Assembly (NCBI GenBank): GCA_022376925.1
Contig: JAIOJX010000032.1
Span: forward strand, 115,421,979 to 115,485,978
Reading direction: 5' to 3'
Length of the DNA: 64,000 nt
Source of the DNA: Tragulus kanchil
Lineage: Eukaryota > Chordata > Mammalia > Artiodactyla > Tragulidae
Under the pieces are notes generated by a model. The model ran no database searches and was not told the DNA's origin. It was given only the letters and a program-made list of their open reading frames with translations. A program made the translations under genes and the position numbers. Positions 35,669-47,430 of this stretch are shown here, piece after piece; position 1 is the stretch's first letter, and each line of letters opens with the position of its first letter.

Positions 35669-36482
35669 TCTACTTGTGCCCAAGTGTTGGTTAGTTTGGA
35701 GAAAAGAGACAAGAGACTGGAGATTGTTGGAGGTAGTAATTGAGAAAAGCAGTAATGCGAGCCTGAACTAAAGTAGTGGTTGTCATCTCTCTCTTTTTAG
35801 ATTACAAAAAGACTCTGTCTAATTTCGCATCTTTATTGCTCAACTTTAGCACATTATTCAGAAGGTGTTATTTGATTGTTTGATTGACAGAATGGATGAG
35901 TAGTTGGATCATAGAACCATTTTTGGAGGATTTTTTGAACTGTGTCTGTAGGAGGCAAGGAAGAGAACAAGTTGTAGAACACCTGACCCAAGTTCAACAC
36001 TGAGTGACCAGGATGTTTTCTTTAGTTGGGTCTGGAAAATCAGAGGAGCATCATTTGAGGGGGAAAGATGATGAATTCAGTTCAGAACATGTTAAGTTTA
36101 AGTGACTTCCTAAGGAGATGTTCAGCAAGCAGTTGCAAATACAGATCTGGAACCTAGAAGATTTTGAGAGATATAATTTTGGGTGTTCCAGCAAAAGCTA
36201 ACCATTAAAATCACCTGACAGTATCCTAATTCTCACCATCACTTCTCTCCTATAAATAGCTTTAACAACTAATCTCTCTGCTTCTGTTCCAGCCTCTCAG
36301 TTCATTCTCTACATTCTCCAAAATGATCTTGTTAAAACATGATCGTGATGTTGTCTTATTTAAAATAATCTTTTAATAACTCTTGTTTTCAGAAAAGAAT
36401 CAAGATTATTTGCCTGTTACCTTTGTAATTTCATCCCTTGCTACCTCTTTGGGCACATCTCCATCCTCTTCTTTACACTCTA
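35669..36482. other. Intron DNA, partly L2-like
   Basis: No exon seen. The region around 35700-36200 has weak L2-like words (GACTGGAGATTGTTGGAGG, CAGATCTGGAACCTAGAAG). The rest is unassigned. Confidence 0.4.
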
Positions 36483-36483
36483 C

Positions 36484-36730
36484 CCTTCTCTGGTAGCCCA
36501 GCTGGTAAAATATCTGCCTGCAATGCAGGAGATCCAACTCTAGTCCGATTCCTGGGTTGGAAAGATCCTCTGGAGAAAGAATAGGGTATCCACTGCAGTA
36601 TTCTTGGGCTTCTCAGATAGCTCAGATGGCAAAGAATCCACCTGCAATGTGGGAAACCTGGGTTCAATCCCAGGGTTGGGAAGATTCCCCAGAGAAGGGA
36701 AGGATTACCCATTCTAGAATTATAGCCTAG
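36484..36730 (+). mobile_element. Two Bov-tA SINEs, adjoining
   Basis: A first truncated Bov-tA (36484-36606) ends at CAGTATTCTTGG. A second starts there with GGGCTTCTCAGATAGCTCAG and is also truncated (to about 36728). A second element inserted into the first would explain the order, but the remainder of the first is not seen downstream. Confidence 0.85.
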
Positions 36731-36867
36731 TGTAATGAACTGCTCGAAGTCCTGTGTAGAGACCACCATTATAGAAGAATCGATTGTGGAGATGGTGGTG
36801 ATACTACTACTAATAGCAATATTTTTTTTCCAATAAATGTCAAGATTGTGCCAGTCTTTATTATAAG

Positions 36868-36960
36868 CAATTTATATATAATAACAGCTAACACTTCATA
36901 GAGCACATACCATGTAACAGCACCTTTCTAAGAGCTTAACACTTTGCCACACCAGCCAGG
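36868..36960 (+). mobile_element. MIR SINE fragment
   Basis: The words ACAGCTAACACTTCATAGAGCAC and AAGAGCTTAACACTTTGCC follow the MIR core start. Confidence 0.6.
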
Positions 36961-37054
36961 GAGAGGTATCTTCATAGGCTCAGTTAAACATCCAGACTCA
37001 AGAATGTAATAAGCAAAAAAAAAGAAAAACTGAATAGGCAACACTTGACATTAC

Positions 37055-37189
37055 TCAAAAATATGTAGGAGGATGGGAGGGAGGTTCGTGAAGGGGAAGA
37101 CGTATGTATACCTATGGCAGATTCAGGCTGATGTGTAGCAGTAAACAACAAAGCACTGTAAAAAATAAAAATTAATAAAAAATTTTTTG
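37055..37189 (+). mobile_element. L1 3' end, sense
   Basis: The 3' UTR words GGATGGGAGGGAGGTTCGTGAAG, TATGTATACCTATGGCAGATTC and CAACAAAGCACTGTAAAAAAT are followed by an A-rich tail. This is a young L1 type, strongly 5'-truncated. Confidence 0.85.
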
Positions 37190-37197
37190 AACTATTT

Positions 37198-37485
37198 TGG
37201 GGGGGTAGGGGGGCAGGCGGGCCACTTCTATTGGTCTTTCATTTATCTATTTTCATCCATCTTTGTTCTTTGACCCATGTGGGCCTCCCATCGCAGTGGC
37301 GTCTGCTGTCGCAGAGCACCAGCTCTGGGCCCATGCACTCCAGAGCTCAGGCTCGGTAATTGGACACGTTGGTCCAGCCGCTCCGCGGCACGTGGGATCT
37401 TCCCAGGCCAGGGATGGAACCGGCGCCCCTCGCACTGCAAGGCGGTGTCCTTAACCACTAGACCACCAGGGAATCCCTTTTTTTT
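37198..37485 (-). mobile_element. CHR-like SINE
   Basis: Minus-strand full-length copy, flanked by AACTATTT (37190-37197 and 37486-37493). It has the family's G-rich 3' tail and head CCACCAGGGAATCCC. It sits at the L1 tail just before another L1. Confidence 0.93.
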
Positions 37486-38492
37486 AACTATTTAGAACAT
37501 TTCAAAACTTAACTCTGAAACTACAGTAGTCAAAACAGTGTGGTATTGGCATAAAGATAGACATATACACCAATGGAACAGTGCACAGAAATAAACCTTT
37601 GCACATGTGGTCAAATGATGTTTGACAGAAGTACCAAGACCATTCGGTGCAGAAAGGACAGTCTTCAACTGTGGGTGCCGGGAAAACTGTGGATGTCCAT
37701 ATGTAGAAGAGTGAAGTTGGGCTCTTACCTAACACCATATACAAAAACTGATTCAGAATAGATCAAGGACCTAAATGTAAGACCTAAAACAGTGGTAAAA
37801 CTCTTTGAAGAAATCATACAACACAAACTCTGTGGCATGTATTTGGCAGTGATCTCTTTGATATGACACCAAATGCACAGATACTAAAAGAAATTGAATT
37901 TCATGAAAATTAGCATTTTTGTACATCAAAAGACAGTATCCATAAAGTAAAAATGCAGTGCACAGAATGGGAGAAGATATTTGTAAATCATATAGCTGAT
38001 AAGGAATTAATATCCAGAATATGTAAAGAAGTCCTAAAACTCAACAACGAAGGACCAAACAACTTCATTCAAAAATAGGCTTAAGACTTAACAGACATTT
38101 CTCCAAAGAATGTATAGTTAATAACCACATAAAAAGATGCTCAGCATCACTAATCAATAGGGAAATGAATGCAAATCAAAACTCTTTTGAGATACCACCT
38201 CACACCCAGTAGGATGGCTATTCCTTTAAAAAACAAAAACCAGAACAAGCAAGTGTTAACAAAGTTATGGAGAAATTGGAGCACTTGTATGCTGGTGGTA
38301 GGAATATAAAATGGTACAACTAGTATGGAAAATAGTATGGAGGGTCCTTTAAAAAATTAAAAATAGAATTACCATAAAGCTCAGCAATTCCACTTCTGGG
38401 TATATACCCAGAAGAATTGAAAGTAGGGTCTCAAAGAAATATTTGTTCATGCTTTTTCATAGCAGCATCATTCACAATAGCTAAAATGCAAA

Positions 38493-38602
38493 AGAGGAGC
38501 TTCCCTGAGAGTCTGGTGTAAGACTGTGCTTCCATTGTAAGGGTCACAGGTTGAATCCCTGGTCAGGTAAGATCCTGCATGCTGAATGGCACAGCCAAAA
38601 AA
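38493..38602 (+). mobile_element. CHR-1 type SINE (copied at 39582-39691)
   Basis: A short tRNA-derived SINE: GAGCTTCCCTGAGAGTCTGG head, B-box GGTTGAATCCC, CACAGCC followed by an A-tail. Confidence 0.88.
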
Positions 38603-38718
38603 AAAGAAAAAAGGACAAATGGATAAGTAAAATGTAGTAATACACAAAATGGAATGTTATTCAGCCTGAAAAAGGAAGGTAGTTCTACAAAATGCTATAA
38701 TATGAATGAACCTTGAGG

Positions 38719-38943
38719 GCATTACATGCATGCTAAGTCACTTCAGTCGTGTCCGACTCTACAACACTATGGACCATAGCCTGCCAGGGTCCTCTGTCCA
38801 TGGGATTCTCCAGGCAAGAATACTGAAGTGGGTTGCCATTCCCTCCTCCAGAGGACCTTCCCAACCCAGGGATCGAACCTGCATCTCTTATGTCTCTTGC
38901 ATTGGCAGGAGAGTTCCTTACCACTAGCTCCAGCTGGGAAGCC
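38719..38943 (-). mobile_element. Bov-tA SINE inserted in L1 (copied at 39808-40032)
   Basis: Antisense Bov-tA starts GCATGCTAAGTCACTTCAGTCGTG and ends CTCCAGCTGGGAAGCC. The L1 word AATGAACCTTGAGGRCATT occurs on both sides (about 38705 and 38959), consistent with a long target duplication with one mismatch. Confidence 0.92.
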
Positions 38944-40660
38944 AATATGCTGTTATATCAATGAACCTTGAGGACATTTATGCTAAGTGAAATAAGCCGG
39001 TTCACAAAAGACAAATACTGTTTGATTACACTTACATGAAGTACTTAGAGTAGTTAAAATCATAGAGACACAAAGCAGAATGGCAGTTGCCAGGGGCTTG
39101 GGGGAGGATAGAATGAAGAGTTATTTTACAAGATGTAACGAGTTATGGGGATGTATGTGGTAATAATGTCTGCACAACAGTGTGAAGTGTATTTAATACC
39201 ACTAAACTACACACATAAAATGGCTAAGATGGAATGTTATGTGTATTTTAACACAATTTAAAAGAAAACAAAGTATATAGGATAGGATTGGAAGCTTGCC
39301 AGCAACACAGCATCAGGTATTCTTCAGTGAGAGTTTGTAGCAGTTTATAGAGCTGTCTACACAGATGTTCAGAAGCTGTTCTTTGCCTTCATTCCTCTAG
39401 GTGCTGTTCAGGTGTAAGGAAATGAAATCCACACTGGACAGGTCTAGGAGGTGCCCTGACTCAAAAGGCTCATGTCCCAAAGGAGTCAGTCCTTCAGTTC
39501 CGTAGGCATAAGTAGGGTCTCAAAGAAATATTTGTTCATGCTTTTTCATAGCAGCATCATTCACAATAGCTAAAATGCAAAAGAGGAGCTTCCCTGAGAG
39601 TCTGGTGTAAGACTGTGCTTCCATTGTAAGGGTCACAGGTTGAATCCCTGGTCAGGTAAGATCCTGCATGCTGAATGGCACAGCCAAAAAAAAAGAAAAA
39701 AGGACAAATGGATAAGTAAAATGTAGTAATACACAAAATGGAATGTTATTCAGCCTGAAAAAGGAAGGTAGTTCTACAAAATGCTATAATATGAATGAAC
39801 CTTGAGGGCATTACATGCATGCTAAGTCACTTCAGTCGTGTCCGACTCTACAACACTATGGACCATAGCCTGCCAGGGTCCTCTGTCCATGGGATTCTCC
39901 AGGCAAGAATACTGAAGTGGGTTGCCATTCCCTCCTCCAGAGGACCTTCCCAACCCAGGGATCGAACCTGCATCTCTTATGTCTCTTGCATTGGCAGGAG
40001 AGTTCCTTACCACTAGCTCCAGCTGGGAAGCCAATATGCTGTTATATCAATGAACCTTGAGGACATTTATGCTAAGTGAAATAAGCCGGTTCACAAAAGA
40101 CAAATACTGTTTGATTACACTTACATGAAGTACTTAGAGTAGTTAAAATCATAGAGACACAAAGCAGAATGGCAGTTGCCAGGGGCTTGGGGGAGGATAG
40201 AATGAAGAGTTATTTTACAAGATGTAACGAGTTATGGGGATGTATGTGGTAATAATGTCTGCACAACAGTGTGAAGTGTATTTAATACCACTAAACTACA
40301 CACATAAAAATGGCTAAGATGGAATGTTATGTGTATTTTAACACAATTTAAAAGAAAACAAAGTATATAGGATAGGATTGGAAGCTTGCCAGCAACACAG
40401 CATCAGGTATTCTTCAGTGAGAGTTTGTAGCAGTTTATAGAGCTGTCTACACAGATGTTCAGAAGCTGTTCTTTGCCTTCATTCCTCTAGGTGCTGTTCA
40501 GGTGTAAGGAAATGAAATCCACACTGGACAGGTCTAGGAGGTGCCCTGACTCAAAAGGCTCATGTCCCAAAGGAGTCAGTATCTCTTATAGCAGTTCCGT
40601 AGGCATAATAAGCAGGGTTCTCATAGGGTTGTGCCGAGTTACAAGAGTCATCACTCAGGG

Positions 40661-40965
40661 CTTCCCTGGTGGTCCAGTGGATGAGGACACCGCCTTGCGG
40701 TGCAACAGGCGCCGGTTCGATCCCTGGCCTGGGAAGATCCCACGTGCTGCAGAGTGGCTGGACCGATGTGTTCAATTACCGAGCCCAAGCTCTGGAGTGC
40801 ATGCGCCCAGAGCCGGTGCTCTGTGGCAATGGAAGCCACTGCGATGGAAGGCCCACATGGGCCAAAGAACAAAGATGGATGAGGATAGATAGTGAAAGAC
40901 CAATAGAAGTGGCCCGCCCGCCCCTTCCCTCCCCAACCTGCCCCCTGCCCAAAAAAGACAAAAAA
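40661..40965 (+). mobile_element. CHR-like SINE, only sense copy, with 18-base target duplication
   Basis: The full element reads in sense. It has the CTTCCCTGGTGGTCCAGTGG head with an A-box-like segment, B-box GGTTCGATCCC, GTGCATGCGCCCAGAGC, and a C-rich 3' end followed by an A-rich tail. It is flanked by AAGAGTCATCACTCAGGG (40643-40660 and 40966-40983). A headless second copy at 41854-42085 comes from duplication 10. Confidence 0.96.
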
Positions 40966-41216
40966 AAGAGTCATCACTCAGGGGAGCTCAGAGATTTTGC
41001 ATACAATTAGGTATGTATAACTCTTCTAATTGTAACCAATCAGGTATCACTTTTAGCCATAATGTTACTTAGAAACATAGTTGACATTCCGTCTTTATCA
41101 GGTTTTCAGGGGACCTTAATTAAAATTTTAATCAAAAGGCAAAGTCTCCTGAAGAAAGGGACTTTTGTTAGTCTTTTACCTATACACATATTGATCCATT
41201 TATACCTCATCACAGG

Positions 41217-41424
41217 CTTCCTTGGTGGCTCAGCAGTAAAGAACCCTCCTGCAAAGCAGGAGGTGTGGGTTCCATCCTGAGTTAGGAAGATCTGCTGGAA
41301 GAGGGCGTGGCAGCCCACTTCAGTATTCTTGCTGGGAAAATCCCATGGACAGGAGCCTGAGGGACTACAATCCATGGAGTCACGAAGAGTTGAACACAAC
41401 TGAAGCGACTGAGAAAACACAAAT
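41217..41424 (+). mobile_element. Bov-tA SINE (copied at 42339-42547)
   Basis: The words GGCTTCCTTGGTGGCTCAGCAG, GAAGATCTGCTGGAAGAGG and GAGTTGAACACAACTGAAGCGACTGAG are in the normal order. Confidence 0.92.
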
Positions 41425-41446
41425 ACCTCATTACAACGAAATAGTA

Positions 41447-41582
41447 TTATCCCTTTTTACAGATGAGGAAACATGTACAATGAAATAATGTAACTTACTC
41501 AAGGTCACACAACTGTTAAAAGATACTAGAACATGAACCGAGGCAGTATGGCTCCAGCATGTATACTCTTAATCATTGTGTT
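41447..41582 (+). mobile_element. MIR SINE (copied at 42569-42704)
   Basis: The words TTTTTACAGATGAGGAAACATG, TTACTCAAGGTCACACAACTG and GGCTCCAGCATGTATACTCTTAATC follow the second half of MIR. Confidence 0.88.
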
Positions 41583-42869
41583 AGGCAGAATAATGGCTTT
41601 CCAAAGATGTCCACATCTCAGTCACCAGAATCTGTGACTATGTTGTTATATTATATGGTAAAGAGGAATTAAGATTACCGAGAGGTAGCATGAAGGCCTG
41701 TACTATCATAAGTGAAGAAAATAGCTATAGTCATTGCTCTGTGAGAAAAGGAGATCCTTCAGGGGTGCTGTGTGGTGGTCAGGAGGGGTGGGAAGGGGGG
41801 GATGTACATATGACTAATCTGGGAACATACATATCTGTAAACAACAAAACTCTGATCCCACGTGCTGCAGAGTGGCTGGACCGATGTGTTCAATTACCGA
41901 GCCCAAGCTCTGGAGTGCATGCGCCCAGAGCCGGTGCTCTGTGGCAATGGAAGCCACTGCGATGGAAGGCCCACATGGGCCAAAGAACAAAGATGGATGA
42001 GGATAGATAGTGAAAGACCAATAGAAGTGGCCCGCCCGCCCCTTCCCCCCCCAACCTGCCCCCTGCCAAAAAAAAAAAGAAAAAAAAAAGAGTCATCACT
42101 CAGGGGAGCTCAGAGATTTTGCATACAATTAGGTATGTATAACTCTTCTAATTGTAACCAATCAGGTATCACTTTTAGCCATAATGTTACTTAGAAACAT
42201 AGTTGACATTCCGTCTTTATCAGGTTTTCAGGGGACCTTAATTAAAATTTTAATCAAAAGGCAAAGTCTCCTGAAGAAAGGGACTTTTGTTAGTCTTTTA
42301 CCTATACACATATTGATCCATTTATACCTCATCACAGGCTTCCTTGGTGGCTCAGCAGTAAAGAACCCTCCTGCAAAGCAGGAGGTGTGGGTTCCATCCC
42401 TGAGTTAGGAAGATCTGCTGGAAGAGGGCGTGGCAGCCCACTTCAGTATTCTTGCTGGGAAAATCCCATGGACAGGAGCCTGAGGGACTACAATCCATGG
42501 AGTCACGAAGAGTTGAACACAACTGAAGCGACTGAGAAAACACAAATACCTCATTACAACGAAATAGTATTATCCCTTTTTACAGATGAGGAAACATGTA
42601 CAATGAAATAATGTAACTTACTCAAGGTCACACAACTGTTAAAAGATACTAGAACATGAACCGAGGCAGTATGGCTCCAGCATGTATACTCTTAATCATT
42701 GTGTTAGGCAGAATAATGGCTTTCCAAAGATGTCCACATCTCAGTCACCAGAATCTGTGACTATGTTGTTATATTATATGGTAAAGAGGAATTAAGATTA
42801 CCGAGAGGTAGCATGAAGGCCTGTACTATCATAAGTGAAGAAAATAGCTATAGTCATTGCTCTGTGAGA

Positions 42870-43015
42870 AAAGGAGATCCTTCAGGGGTGCTGTGTGGTG
42901 GTCAGGAGGGGTGGGAAGGGGGGGATGTACATATGACTAATCTGGGAACATACATATCTGTAAACAACAAAACTCTGTAATATTTAAAAGTAAAATAAAA
43001 GTTAAAAAAATTTTT
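42870..43015 (+). mobile_element. L1 3' end fragment (shorter copy at 41748-41853)
   Basis: The words GGTGGTCAGGAGGGGTGGGAAGG and CATATCTGTAAACAACAAAAC with an A-rich tail match the L1 3' UTR type seen at 37055. The upstream copy is cut at the duplication 10 junction. Confidence 0.75.
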
Positions 43016-43295
43016 TTAAATTTAAAAAGATTTTAAAAAGATTACCAAGAGGATTAAATTTACTACTAATCATCTGGTCTTGAGATCATCCTGGATTATC
43101 CAGGTAGCCCCAGTGCAGTCACAATGGCCCTTATAAGTGAAAGAGGGAGAGGAGATGCAGTGTCAACACTGATACAGTGGAGGTGCAGCCATTACTAACA
43201 CTGAAGAGGGAAGAAGGGGTCACGAGCCAAGAAAAACTGGAAAAGGCAAAATAATGGACTTTTCCGTAGAGCCTCCACATGGGATGTAGCCTCGT

Positions 43296-43406
43296 AGATT
43301 CTTTTTTTTGGATGTGCCAAGTGGCATGTGGGATCTTAGTTCCCCAAGCAGGGGTCGAACTCATACTCCAAGTCTTATTTAACCGCTGGACTTCCGGGGA
43401 AGTCCT
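43296..43406 (-). mobile_element. Short CHR-1 type SINE
   Basis: Antisense: T-run, GGCATGTGGGATCTTAGTTCCCC, GGGGTCGAACTC, ACCGCTGGACTTCCGGGGAAG. It interrupts the old LTR-type element. Confidence 0.85.
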
Positions 43407-43611
43407 GCAGACACGTTGATTTTAACCTAGTGAGGCCCTTTTTGGACTTCTGACTTCCAAAACTGTAATGTAATAAATCTGTGTTGTTTTAAGCCACTAG
43501 GTTAATGGTAATTTGTTACAGCAACTACAGGAAACTAATACAATCACTGTACTATATTGCAACTACACTATTCTATATGATACTATACTATACCATAATA
43601 TCTCATACTAC

Positions 43612-43928
43612 TTTTTTTTTTTTTTTAAATTTTGGGGCAGCAGGTTGGGGAGGGAGGGGGTTGGGTGGGCCACTTCTATTGGTCTTTCATTTACCTATTT
43701 TCATCCATCTTTTTGTTCTTTGGCCCATGTGGGCCTCCCATCACAGTGGCCTCTGTTGTCCCAGAGCACCGTCTCTGGGCGCAAGTGCTCCAGAGCTCCA
43801 GCTCAGTAATTGGACACATTGGTCCAGCCGCTTCGCGGCACGTGAGATCTTCCCAGGCCAGGGATCGAACCAGCACCCGTTGCACTGCAAGGCGGTGTCC
43901 TTACCCACTGGACCACCAGGGAAGCCCC
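43612..43928 (-). mobile_element. CHR-like SINE
   Basis: Minus-strand full-length copy with poly-T at left, G-rich tail, TTTGGCCCATGTGGGCCTCCCA and head CCACCAGGGAAGCCC. CATACTA occurs on both sides, fitting a short or decayed target duplication. Confidence 0.93.
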
Positions 43929-44099
43929 CCATACTATACTTCTTGAAGCTAGGCTTTCCCACATTGCTGGTTTGCTTCTGCATATGTTATTCTGCCTCCT
44001 TTCCCATAGGGTTGTGCCAAGTCATCATTCAAAGGAACCCAGAGATTTGGCATGCAGTTAGGTGTTTATAACTCTTCCAGTTCTAACCAATCAGGTGTC

Positions 44100-44505
44100 A
44101 CTTCTGGAAGCCCTTTTCTGGCCCTTTCTTCAGCCTGGATTGATTGTTTCACCATGTGTTTCCATCTCACTCGAACACTTCTCATGTTGCCTTTCAGGTA
44201 ATGTAGATCTTAGCTTCCTGTCCACTGCCTTTTCACTTGCAAGATTTAACTCAAATGTCACTACGACCTGGAAGTCTTGTCTGAACCCAGCCCCTCAGCC
44301 TGGACTAATTATCCCTGCTCTGATCTTTGTGGGTCTTTGTCATAACATTTTCTTTCTGGGCTATAAATGTTCATTTGTTCATAAATGTTCCCACTAGACA
44401 CTGTTCCTTTTCATCTTAGTATCTTTGGTACTCAGCCTAGTACCTAGCCACATTTTAAGAGCTTAAATAAAATTTGATGATTGAATCAATGAGGCATTCT
44501 GTCCC
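44100..44505 (+). mobile_element. L2 LINE 3' end
   Basis: The words TTTAACTCAAATGTCACTACGACC, GAAGTCTTGTCTGAACCCAG, CCTAGTACCTAGCCACATTTTAAG and AATAAAATTTGATGATTGAATC follow the L2 3' end. Confidence 0.75.
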
Positions 44506-46990
44506 TTAGAATTGCTGTTGGGATATCATATTCATCCTGAGGTTAGAAGTCAATTTTTTTCTTCTTTATCAGAATATGAATAATAAGAAAAAAAGCTGTC
44601 TATAGTGACCATCAAAAATACAGTAATAACGCCGATGATCTGGGATTTAGCTCTTTCGGTGTTCATTGTCTCAAGTGGTCATTAAATTTTAGTGCTATTT
44701 CCCTAGATAATAGTCTGATTTTTTTTCTTTTTCCCTTCTTGTGTTGCATGAGAGAAAAATCAAATAATTTATCTGGCGTAATGTTTTGGTACAGACTGGG
44801 ATTCCATGTGTGGTCTTACTTAGACCTTTGAACCAAATAAACTTCTTTGGCTTAGTCTTTGTGGACCTTCTAGATTTTTATCTTTTAGCTATCCCTCAGA
44901 TAAGAGTATTTCTACTCACTTTCCAGAAATCTGCACTTCCATGCCTACAAAAACTTTCTGCAGCCTTCTTCACTGTATCCTTGGTCTTGAGAGTTCCTAT
45001 GTGAACCATGAGGAACTCTTGAATCTCAACCTGGATTATACAGGAGAAAACTTTACCTAACTTTCTTGTTTCTCCTACAGGCTTCTCAGTGAACAAGTTT
45101 GCTAACTCACAGAAGGAAGATTTTCTTCTGCTTGATGTCTGAGTTTTAGTGTGCTGTAATTCTGAAACAAGGCCAGAGTAAATTGAACTTTAGCTCAGAG
45201 TATGATTGTTTTATAAACAAATGTAAGCTCATCTTAAAGAAAAGAAAAATAAATTACATCACACAGAGCATGAGAACCCATAAATGCACAGTTCACAATT
45301 TAGATATTCCAAAAGTGATTTGGGGAATCTTTCTAAAGAAATGTACATGAAGAAGAACATTCTGTTTTGCAGTTTTGTTACCTGGCTTTGGGATTGAAGC
45401 AATAAAGGAGTTAAAAGCCATCTAAGAACAGTGGGCACAAGGGAATGCCGGCCAATTGATGGGACTGTACAGTAAGAATGTAATTTTGATTCAGAAGAGT
45501 TGCTGACATTAGAGAATTTTCCAGTGAAGAACTGCTGCTTGGATATCCAGTGGATGATATGAATGCATTTAGAACCCTGAATGAAGACTTAATGAGAATG
45601 TCTTCTCTTTGATTGGTGTTTGTATGGAATTGCTAGTTGGGATATCATATTCATCCTGAGGTTAGAAGTCAATTTTTTTCTTCTTTATCAGAATATGAAT
45701 AATAAGAAAAAAAGCTGTCTATAGTGACCATCAAAAATACAGTAATAACGCCGATGATCTGGGATTTAGCTCTTTCGGTGTTCATTGTCTCAAGTGGTCA
45801 TTAAATTTTAGTGCTATTTCCCTAGATAATAGTCTGATTTTTTTTCTTTTTCCCTTCTTGTGTTGCATGAGAGAAAAATCAAATAATTTATCTGGCGTAA
45901 TGTTTTGGTACAGACTGGGATTCCATGTGTGGTCTTACTTAGACCTTTGAACCAAATAAACTTCTTTGGCTTAGTCTTTGTGGACCTTCTAGATTTTTAT
46001 CTTTTAGCTATCCCTCAGATAAGAGTATTTCTACTCACTTTCCAGAAATCTGCACTTCCATGCCTACAAAAACTTTCTGCAGCCTTCTTCACTGTATCCT
46101 TGGTCTTGAGAGTTCCTATGTGAACCATGAGGAACTCTTGAATCTCAACCTGGATTATACAGGAGAAAACTTTACCTAACTTTCTTGTTTCTCCTACAGG
46201 CTTCTCAGTGAACAAGTTTGCTAACTCACAGAAGGAAGATTTTCTTCTGCTTGATGTCTGAGTTTTAGTGTGCTGTAATTCTGAAACAAGGCCAGAGTAA
46301 ATTGAACTTTAGCTCAGAGTATGATTGTTTTATAAACAAATGTAAGCTCATCTTAAAGAAAAGAAAAATAAATTACATCACACAGAGCATGAGAACCCAT
46401 AAATGCACAGTTCACAATTTAGATATTCCAAAAGTGATTTGGGGAATCTTTCTAAAGAAATGTACATGAAGAAGAACATTCTGTTTTGCAGTTTTGTTAC
46501 CTGGCTTTGGGATTGAAGCAATAAAGGAGTTAAAAGCCATCTAAGAACAGTGGGCACAAGGGAATGCCGGCCAATTGATGGGACTGTACAGTAAGAATGT
46601 AATTTTGATTCAGAAGAGTTGCTGACATTAGAGAATTTTCCAGTGAAGAACTGCTGCTTGGATATCCAGTGGATGATATGAATGCATTTAGAACCCTGAA
46701 TGAAGACTTAATGAGAATGTCTTCTCTTTGATTGGTGTTTGTATGGAATCAGGTTACTGTAGAATGTGGAAAAATGGTTTGCTCCAGTTTCTAAACAAAA
46801 TGAAAAGCATTGTCCTAATTGAATTTGTTTTGACATTCTTGCTGTCCCACACAGGTCAAGCTGCAAGATGGAACAAAAGAATAAAACCAGAGAGTAATAT
46901 GAGGCCTTGACCAGAATGCTGTAAATGTTAGGAATGGTGTTCTTACTAGCATATGAAACCTTTAAATAAAGAATGTTATGTGGACTATGC
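44506..46990. other. Transposon-poor intron island (collapses to ~1.35 kb)
   Basis: Apart from duplication 11, I see no recognisable transposon or exon. Such a stretch in a repeat-rich intron is a candidate for conserved non-coding DNA, but conservation cannot be seen from one sequence. Confidence 0.5.
44518..46749. repeat. Tandem duplication 11 (1119 bp offset)
   Basis: Copy 1 is about 44518-45630 and copy 2 about 45637-46749, joined by a few bases (TGCTAG). The duplicated DNA is single-copy apart from this event. No transposon boundary explains either breakpoint. Confidence 0.95.
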
Positions 46991-47107
46991 ATTCATCTCC
47001 ATATTAAAAAGGCCATGTTGGAAATAAAATGTCATGGAGTTTAGAAAAAAATGAGGATTGAGATTGCCTGAAAATTAGCCTTTTGACTGCTGCTAGAATT
47101 TGATTAC
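46991..47107. other. Intron DNA before a SINE
   Basis: I see nothing assignable in this short stretch. Confidence 0.3.
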
Positions 47108-47284
47108 ATGGAATTCCCTGCAGTGTGGGAGACCCAGGTTCAACCCCGGGGTTGGGAAGGTCCCCTGGAGAAGAGAATGGCAACCCACTCCAGTATTCTT
47201 GCCTGGAGAATTCCATGGACAAAGAAGTTTGGCGAGTTACAGTCCATGGGGTCACAAAGAGTCGGACCTGACTGAGCGACTATG
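47108..47284 (+). mobile_element. Bov-tA SINE, 5'-truncated
   Basis: It starts at GGAATTCCCTGCAGTGTGGG with the head partly missing and continues through GGTTCAACCCCGGGGTTGGG and GGCAACCCACTCC to GACTGAGCGACTATG. Confidence 0.9.
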
Positions 47285-47430
47285 ATATTTACGCACTGGC
47301 CTTTTTCTTTAAATCATTTGAGGTTAGGGCTTAGCTCAAAATGAAGGGTCTTTAGATATTGTAATAAAGGAGTTAACCGCAGTTATAGCTGGAATACTAA
47401 TATAATAATATTTTTGTAGTATTTATGGTA

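Larger units (their letters stand above)
37497..39285 (+). mobile_element. Old L1 LINE, sense, with two SINE insertions
   Basis: ORF2 3' sequence and the 3' UTR read in sense (AACAGTGTGGTATTGGCATAAAG, CAAATGATGTTTGACAGAAG, AGATACCACCTCACACCCAG, TAAGTGAAATAAGCCGG). Insertions at 38493-38600 and 38719-38943 interrupt it. The part from 38421 is doubled by duplication 9. Confidence 0.92.
38421..40608. repeat. Tandem duplication 9 (1089 bp offset)
   Basis: Copy 1 is about 38421-39509 and copy 2 about 39510-40608. Shortly before the junction, copy 1 lacks about 10 bases that copy 2 has (after GGAGTCAGT). Copy 2 also has one extra A near 40309. The unit spans an L1 3' region carrying CHR and Bov-tA insertions. 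Confidence 0.95.
40736..42976. repeat. Tandem duplication 10 (~1118-1122 bp offset)
   Basis: Copy 1 is 40736-41853 and copy 2 is 41854-42976. The second copy restarts in the middle of a CHR-like SINE, so that SINE's head exists only once (40661-40735) and its body twice. The copies differ in poly-C and poly-A lengths in the SINE tail and by one C in the Bov-tA (TCCATCCTG versus TCCATCCCTG). Confidence 0.95.
41583..43545. mobile_element. Old mammalian LTR-type element, interrupted (MaLR-like, family uncertain)
   Basis: Segments 41583-41690 (copied at 42705-42812) and about 43045-43545 carry words long known from an abundant old mammalian repeat: CAAAGATGTCCACATCTCAG, CATCCTGGATTATCCAGGTAG, AAAACTGGAAAAGGCAAAATAATGG, GTTGTTTTAAGCCACTAGGTTAATGG, TTACAGCAACTACAGGAAACTAATAC. 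An L1 3' end (about 42860-43015) and a CHR SINE interrupt it. Confidence 0.65.

Noticed and set aside
43505..44071. 188-codon open frame on the + strand
   Set aside because: It is mainly the antisense frame of a CHR-like SINE, which is open in many copies of this family for compositional reasons.
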